Shown piece after piece: positions 57,721 to 64,000 of a stretch of 64,000 nucleotides of DNA (the stretch's first letter is position 1; each line of letters opens with the position of its first letter). Origin of the DNA: Bos javanicus (lineage: Eukaryota; Chordata; Mammalia; Artiodactyla; Bovidae); NCBI RefSeq assembly GCF_032452875.1, contig NC_083885.1, forward strand, positions 62,628,425 through 62,692,424, read 5' to 3'. A model generated the notes under the pieces. It saw only the letters and a list, made by a program, of their open reading frames with translations, was not told the origin of the DNA and did no database searches. Both the position numbers and the translations under genes were made by a program.

Positions 57721-60700
57721 CGGGTCTCTCAGGCGCGGTAACGGCGGGCCGGTGGGCTTGGACAGGGAGGGAGGGCCGGATGTAGATCGCCAGCTCCTCG
57801 CCCACCCAGGAGTCCTCCAGTCCACTCATCCAGCAGTGCTCCCAGAGAATGCGGGGACAAGGCTGGGCCCCGAGCGGGCAGGTCACGGCCCAAGGTCGGC
57901 CAGAGAGAGGGGCGGATCCCGGCCCTGGTAAACGTTTTGGTCTAGTTGCTTCCGGACTTTTAGTGCATTAATTAATTCATTCAGCAGATACCTACTGGGC
58001 ACCTCCCATATGTCACGTCCTGGCCCAGATGCAAGGAACGTGTATGCCACCTAAGCTCTCGTTGTCCGGAATCAGAGAAACAAGTTAGGATTGTCCAACT
58101 CAGTCAATGAAAAGATCGTTATTCTTTCCTGTGGTTCCTGGAATTCACTAAATAAAAACAAGACAGGGGGCTAAGGGGTGCAAACTGTTAGTTATAAAAT
58201 AAACCACAAGGAGATATTGTACAACCAGGGGAATATAGCAACTCTTTTATAATAGATATAAATGGAATATAACCTTTAAAAATTGTAAAGCATTATGTTG
58301 TACACCTGTACCATATATAATACTGTATATCAACTATTCTTCAATATAAAAATCCCCCCCACTCCAAACCAAAATACCGCAACCAAATATTCTATAGCAG
58401 CACCATTCAGTAGAACTTTCTGTGAAGATGGAAATCTTTTACATTTGCCCTGGCTATTATGAGCCATACAGTGTGACTATTGAGCACTTAAAAATATAAC
58501 CGTGTTATGCTTGTAGTAACAGTGTTATACTGTACACTTAAAAATTTAAGATGGTAGACCTTACATTAAGTGTTCAGGATTAGCAATACGTATTTTATTA
58601 CAGTTACACAAGAGCTGGGAGTTAGGCCAGAAAGTGATTGCAATATTGAAGTATCTTTCTTTTCCCCTCTCATAAGGGGTCGAAGGATAGACTGACTGAC
58701 TGTTAATCTCTTTGCATAAATACGTTTAGGCTTGTTCATCTGCTCTGTGATGAGGCTTCATTTTGAAGTTGTTCCTCCTGATCCAATAAAGTCTTTTTTT
58801 GTGTAGCCAGCTGGTATCTTGTTTTTTATAAACTCCTGCTTTGTAAATATTAACCACCTTTTTTTTGAAAGCTCTAGGAAATGGAAATAATTTTTCCTTG
58901 TAGAAATCATCGGGAAATCCCCTGGCGGCCCAGGGGTTAGGACTTGGCACTTTCATGCCGGGGCCTGACTGTTCAGTCCTTGGTTGGGGAAGTAAGAACC
59001 CTCAAAGCAGAAGGCATGGCCAAAAAAAAATTCATTGGCTGCTGTTTTTATTTTTATTCATGCTGATGTCTGTTAGTTCTGAAAAAGCTTAAAAATAATA
59101 ATAATAAAAAATACCAGTATGGGAAGAATAAAAGAAAGCTGAATGCCCTAGTTGGGGATGGGGAATATGACTATTTATTTTTAATTAAAAATGACCCTCT
59201 TGTCTGGAGAGGACACTGTTTCTCTGGCCAGCTTCCTATTGGGGACATTTAGTTGTTTCCAGTATTTAGCCTCTGGAATATAGACACAGTAGCAGAATAA
59301 GGCCCTCCTGCCCTGCACATCCTAATGCCTAGAACCTATGACTATGTATCCTTACCGGTCAAAGGGGACTCTGCAGATGTCATTAAGGACCTCCATGATG
59401 GGAGATGATCACCAGGTGGCCCCAGCATCATCACAACGGTACTCACAAGAGGGAGGCGGGAGAATCAGAGCCAGAGACTTGATGCTGCTGTGTTGCTGAC
59501 TTTGAAGGTGGAGGAAGGGGCCACGAGCCCATGGATGCAGGCGGCCCTTACAATCTGGAAAAGGCTCGGGAACAATTCTCAATTCTCCCTTGTGCGTCCA
59601 GAAGGAACACAGCTCTGCTGACACCTCAGTTTTATTCTGTTGAGACCCTTCTGGGACTCTGAACTGCAGACTCTAGGGAAACACCATTGTGTGGTTTAAC
59701 CTACTGAGCTCCTAGTGAAATGTTACAACAGCCGTAGGGATTGAACCGTAGGGGTCTTTATCAGCTAACGATGGTTATGACGAGGAGGCTTCCCCACACC
59801 AGGAGGTACTGAGTAACCACAGGGCTCCCTTGGGTTGTGGGATATTGTTTCCATCTTTCCACTGGGGGAACACAAGCTCAGAGTGGTCACTTGTCTGAGA
59901 TCGTAACCGTTGGGGGCACCTGCAGTGAGAGTGGACAGACAGATGGAACTGACCTCCCGTTTCCTACCTCCAGGGACTTTGTTGCCGGCGGGGCTTGTCC
60001 CAGCAAGGCCACCATTCCTGGGAAGACTGTCATTGTGACTGGTGCCAACACGGGCATCGGGAAGCAGACTGCCTTGGAGCTGGCCAAAAGAGGTGATGTC
60101 CCATTGGGCACCTGCTTCTTGGCTTGGGGCTCGGGAGCGAGATCTGGTGGTGGACGATGGGATTCCCCTGGGGGTGTTAAGATCTGGTGTTAAGACCTGG
60201 TGGTGGATGGTGGGATTCACCTGGGGGTGTTAAGGCTTCTGATTCTTTCGGTTCTGTAAGTGGCAGAAACAAGCGCAGGCTGGTGTAAGCCCCAAAGCCT
60301 GGTGTTCCTGGAAGGGGGCGGATGGGTCCAGGTGCTCAGAGGAGCCCGTGGAGGCTCAGTAGTTTCTGGTTGGGTTTTTCTCTGCATGGGCCTCGCCCTC
60401 TCCTATGCTGGTTGGACTCAGTCCTGGTGACTGGGTTGGGGCCTGGGTCAGAGGTTGGGAGTAAGACTTGACTTCAGGCTCTTCCAAGCTTACTGATTGG
60501 GTCTTTAATAGAAAGAATGCCCGCTTCGATTTGGGTCTGTTTGATGTTTTTCTCATGGTGAGAGTGGGCTTATGGAGACGTGCCCTCTTCAGCACACAGA
60601 TCTCTCTTTTTAAAAAAATTTATTTATTTTTGGCCCCACTGTGTGACATGCAGGATCTTAGTTCCCTGACCAGAGATCAAATCCGTGCCCCCTGCACTGG

Positions 60701-62312
60701 AAGCTTGGATTCCTAACTACCAGACCATCAGGGAAGTCCCCACAGAGCTCTCTTTTGAATTTAGAATTAGTGGGGTTTCTGGGGGGACAGGCACGAGAGA
60801 GGAAGGCGTCCCGATTTTTGTTTGAACAGCTGGAAGACGAGTTAGGAGGGAGAGGCCGGGGCAGGCGTGAGGGCTGGGGGAGGCCGGGACCTCTCCTTGG
60901 AGGGCCTCCTTGGAGGGCTCGAGACGCGGTGGCCAGTGAATGCGTCCCTGCTGGATCAGCCAGGCCCGAGCTGCATGTTCGCCCCAAGGTCAGAGTGATG
61001 GGGGCCATGGTGGGCGGTCCTCTGCCCCTGCGCCTCATCACACGGGGTTTCCCCCAGGGAGGGGCAGGTGTTCCTTTCCGGACCTGGTGAGACCGGAACT
61101 TGGGCCGACACACCCACCGCCGTCCAAGGGCCGGGCTGGCCCTGCGAGGACGGACGGAGCCCGGACTTGATGCACTCTGTCCTGGGCTGTGATGGGGCAG
61201 CCAGTGTGGAGGAAGCGGCTGGTCCACCCCAGGGGAGCCCCAAAGACCCACACAGTCAGCATCCTTGTTGCCCATCCTTTTCTCAGACCCTGTTTTTCCT
61301 CACTTTTCTAATTTGAAAAAAAGAAAAAAAGTTGTTTTTTTTTTTTAAATGGGTGTATTAAATATTTAATTCACACATTTAAAATACACACTTCTGGGAT
61401 TTTTAGTATCTTCACAGAAATGTGCAGCCATGACTGCTCCCCATTGTCGAACATGTTTCATCACCCTGAAATAACACCTGGGTCCTCTAAGTCGTGGCCC
61501 TCTTAATGTCCCGTCCTCTGCAAAGCTGGGAAACGGCTGATCTTCCTCCTGTGGATTTGCCTCTCCGGGCATTTCAGATTAATGGAATCATACACTGTGT
61601 TTTTATGCCTCTTGCTTTGACTGAGTGAGCATCGTGTTTGTGATGCTCATCCGTGGTGTGGATGCTTTGGGATTTCCTTCCTTTTCACGGCTGAGTAATA
61701 CTCCACTGATGGATGGGCCACGTTTCCCTTAATGCTTTTTTTAAATATTGGAGGATAGCTGATTTACAGTGTTGCGTTAGTTTCAGTTGTGCAGCAAAGT
61801 GATTCCGTTTTAAACATACATGTATCTATTCTTTTTCAAGTTCTTTCCCATTCAGCTCATTACAGAATATTGGTCAGAGTTCCCTGTGCTCTCCACTAGG
61901 TCCTTGTTGGTTATCTATTTTATATACAGCAGAGTGTATATGTTAGTCCCAAACTCCCACTTTATCCCTCCCCCTCCATGTTCATTCTTCCCTCGATGGA
62001 CATTTGGGGTGTTTCTGTCTCAACAGTGCCTCTGTGTATGTTAGAGTACATAGTTTCGTATGGACTTATCTTTTCATTTATCTTGGGTACGTACGCTTAG
62101 GAGTGGATCTTTTTTATGTTTTTTAAAAATTTTTTTTTCTCGTCTGGCTCTTCCAGGAGGCAACATCATTCTGGCCTGTCGAGACATGGAGAAGTGCGAA
62201 GCGGCGGCCAAGGAGATTCGAGGGGAGACCCTCAATCACCGTGTCAACGCCCGGCACCTGGACTTGGCCTCCCTGAAGTCCATCCGAGAGTTCGCGGTGA
62301 AGGTCACTGAAG
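57645..62312 (+). CDS. RDH13: Retinol dehydrogenase 13, first three coding exons (continues beyond window)
   Basis: Coding exons 57645-57709, 59974-60092 and 62157-62312 give 113 codons; the rest lies past 64000. It is a short-chain dehydrogenase/reductase that reduces retinaldehydes with NADPH and is known from the outer face of the inner mitochondrial membrane. The N-terminus MSRYVLPLSVLGTAVGGAVL is a hydrophobic anchor. Exon 2 holds the Rossmann cofactor motif TGANTGIG. Exon 3 continues with NIILACRDMEKCEAAAKEIR and HLDLASLKSIREF, where the Arg and Asp fit NADP and nucleotide contacts. The catalytic Ser and YxxxK come in later exons not seen here. The exon 3 donor appears to be GC rather than GT (62313-62314), giving the phase-1 junction expected for the family. 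Homology judged from memory of human RDH13. Confidence 0.95.
58155..58375 (+). mobile_element. L1 3' end
   Basis: 'atggaatataacctttaaaaattg' and 'catatataatactgtatatcaactattcttcaat' mark an L1 3' end in RDH13 intron 1. Confidence 0.75.
58912..59030 (+). mobile_element. CHR-type SINE
   Basis: 'gggaaatcccctggcggccca' head and 'ggccaaaaaaaaa' tail, in RDH13 intron 1. Confidence 0.83.
60608..60740 (-). mobile_element. CHR-type SINE
   Basis: Minus-strand head 'ggggacttccctgatggtct' and T-rich tail side, in RDH13 intron 2. Confidence 0.85.
61330..62120 (-). mobile_element. L1 remnants, nested
   Basis: L1 text at 61340-61735 resumes near 61990-62110 after a second L1 tail at about 61735-61985 ('gctgatttacagtgttgcgttagtttc'). 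In RDH13 intron 2. Confidence 0.6.
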
Positions 62313-62564
62313 GCAAGAGAGAGGCCGCGGGGCTTGTGAGGGAGGGCCTGAGTGGCCAGGCCGTGAGGATCGAGCACACCGGGCAGGCCCTGGAGCCGAG
62401 TGTTGGTCACTGCCCATTTTTGTTCCGTCTTTGGGTGAAGATTTTACACTGTTTTCTTTTCTGACATTTTCATGTTTACATATTTTTCATTTTTACATGC
62501 GGGAAAGAAAAAAGAATAACATTTCACGACATGTGACTTTTATTTGGAATTCAGATGGTGTTTT

Positions 62565-62682
62565 GTTTTTTTGGCCACACTGCATGGCTTTCAGGTTGTT
62601 AGTTCCCGGGCCAGGGCTTGAACCTGCTCCCTGGGCAGTGAAAGCACAGGGTCCTAACCACTGGGTCGCCAGGGAACTCCTG
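62565..62682 (-). mobile_element. CHR-type SINE
   Basis: Head 'ggagttccctggcgacccag' on minus, in RDH13 intron 3. Confidence 0.83.
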
Positions 62683-62683
62683 G

Positions 62684-62828
62684 AATTCAGGTTTTAGTTT
62701 CCCTAAAGGTTTTTTTTTTTTAACTGGAGTATAATTGTTTACAGTGTTGTGTTAAAAATTCAGGTTTTAGTTTCCCTAAAGGTTTTTTTTTTTTTAACTG
62801 GAGTATAATTGTTTACAGTGTTGTGTTA
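62684..62828 (-). repeat. 73-bp tandem duplication of L1 tail
   Basis: AATTCAGGTTTTAGTTTCCC begins both copies (62684 and 62757). The copies are nearly identical apart from the T-run length, so the event is recent. Confidence 0.92.
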
Positions 62829-62883
62829 GTTTCTGCTGTAGAAGAATGTGACTCAGCTATATGTATGCATATATCTCCATAAA

Positions 62884-63092
62884 GGGTCTTCCCTGGTGGC
62901 TCAGTGCTAAAGAACCCGCCTGTCAATGCAGGAGATGTGAGTTTGATCCCTGGGTCAGGAAGATCTGCTGGAGAAGGAAATGGCAACCCACTCCAGTATT
63001 CTTGCCTGGAGAATCCCATGGACAGAGGAGCCTGGCGGGCTACAGTCCATGGGGTTGCAAAGAGCTGGACACCACTGAGCGACTCAACAACA
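62884..63092 (+). mobile_element. Bov-tA SINE
   Basis: 'gtcttccctggtggctcagtg' head to 'ggacaccactgagcgactc' end, followed by (CAA)n. In RDH13 intron 3. Confidence 0.88.
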
Positions 63093-63099
63093 ACAAATC

Positions 63100-63262
63100 G
63101 CCTCCGTAAAGTTTTATTGACACACAGCTGGGCCCATTGATTTCCATATTGTCTGTGACCGCTTTAGTCCTGAGAGGGCAGAGTTCAGTGGAGACAGACC
63201 AAATCGCCTGCAAAACCGAAAACATTTGCTACCCGGTCCTTTACAGAAGAAGGTTACTGAGT
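63100..63262. mobile_element. hAT-like DNA transposon remnant
   Basis: 'gtaaagttttattgacacacagctgggcccattg' and 'ggtcctttacagaagaaggtta' match the element at 51085-51340. Confidence 0.5.
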
Positions 63263-64000
63263 CCCACTGTCCAGGAAAACCGAGTCCTTCTGTCTGAGCT
63301 GGGCTCCTGGGAGAAGCAGAGGCTGGGAACGGATTTGATGTGTAGGGAGGCAGAGGAAGAGTTAACCAGGAGAAGGGCAGAAACATCGACTCACCCACTG
63401 TTTGCTCAGGCTCCCTGGCGCTGAGGTGACTCTGGGGACACAGACGTGAGTCAGATTCAGGCTCTGTGTCCGGAGTGCCTGGGGCCGTGTCGGCCGTGAG
63501 GACAAGTGACTCAGAGGGGACCCGCAGGCACGACGCAGAGCACCCAGGAACGCCCACCTTCTCCGCTGGGCGTCTCCTTCTGCAGAGCCAGGCATGAGGC
63601 TGGCGTTTCTTTGCACTCTCATCTCCTTGATGGCTGACTCACTCTTCCTGCTGCTTGCTGCGCGGTCTCAGAACCACTTACATATTTATTTATTTTTCGA
63701 ACAGGAATAACATTTGCAAGCTTAAATGTTCAGAAAGTGCAAACGGGGCTACAGGAAAACATATTCCCGGCACAGCCACCACTAGCTCCCTGGCTGCTGT
63801 CCTCAGATGGGCTCACTGCTTCCCCCGCTGTGCGTCCTCTGGGGGACTGTTGATGCGTGTATAAAGCAAACGGGGGGATACGCCTCCCCTTGGGTTTTTT
63901 GTATAAACCGCAGCCTGTTATCCAGCCGATACTGCCCCTCACTTTTTGTCCGAAGCTCTCTCCTGGAGATCAGTGCGGGCAGGACTTTTTCCTTTTATTG
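63263..64000. other. RDH13 intron 3, right part
   Basis: No exon 4 is seen before the window ends. Unique sequence with no clear repeat. Confidence 0.5.

Overview
The window is mammalian genomic DNA from a bovid (cattle, bison, buffalo, sheep or goat type). The host is fixed by its repeats: RTE-type BovB LINEs, Bov-tA and Bov-A2 SINEs, and tRNA-Glu-derived CHR SINEs of cetartiodactyls. The gene order matches human 19q13.42 in inverted orientation (bovine chromosome 18 in cattle, by known synteny). I cannot name the species from sequence alone.

Four protein-coding genes were assembled exon by exon. The splice phases agree at every junction. TNNT1 (+, 34-4756) is the C-terminal part of slow skeletal troponin T. 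PPP1R12C (+, 10486-29133) is complete, with 22 coding exons and 782 codons. It is a myosin phosphatase targeting subunit and the orthologue of the human gene that carries the AAVS1 site. EPS8L1 (-, 42442-30980) is complete, with 19 coding exons and 751 codons; it is an actin-regulatory PTB/SH3 adaptor. RDH13 (+, 57645 to beyond the end) shows its first three coding exons and is a mitochondrial short-chain retinol dehydrogenase. PPP1R12C and EPS8L1 converge tail to tail. EPS8L1 and RDH13 diverge across about 14 kb of repeat-rich DNA. The genes are ordinary neighbours; nothing suggests a shared pathway, although two of them act on actomyosin.

Regulatory DNA: PPP1R12C has a CpG-rich promoter. 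Immediately upstream lies a decayed array of about ten same-strand motifs resembling the ZNF143/THAP11 site. Its 5' UTR keeps a four-copy GCTC run orthologous to the human AAVS1 Rep-binding element, but the neighbouring nicking-site core is changed. RDH13 has a compact CpG-rich promoter with a perfect CRE, one ZNF143-like site, an E-box and a possible upstream ORF.

Repeats fill most of the rest. They include two long 5'-truncated BovB copies with target-site duplications, one of which contains a nested SINE, and many SINEs. There are also L1, MIR, Tigger-like and hAT-like remnants and several minisatellites. One roughly 36-bp G-rich minisatellite family recurs at nine places. In every transcribed instance I found, its G-rich strand is the RNA-sense strand of the host gene. 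I found no CRISPR array, rRNA, functional tRNA gene or prokaryotic-type system.
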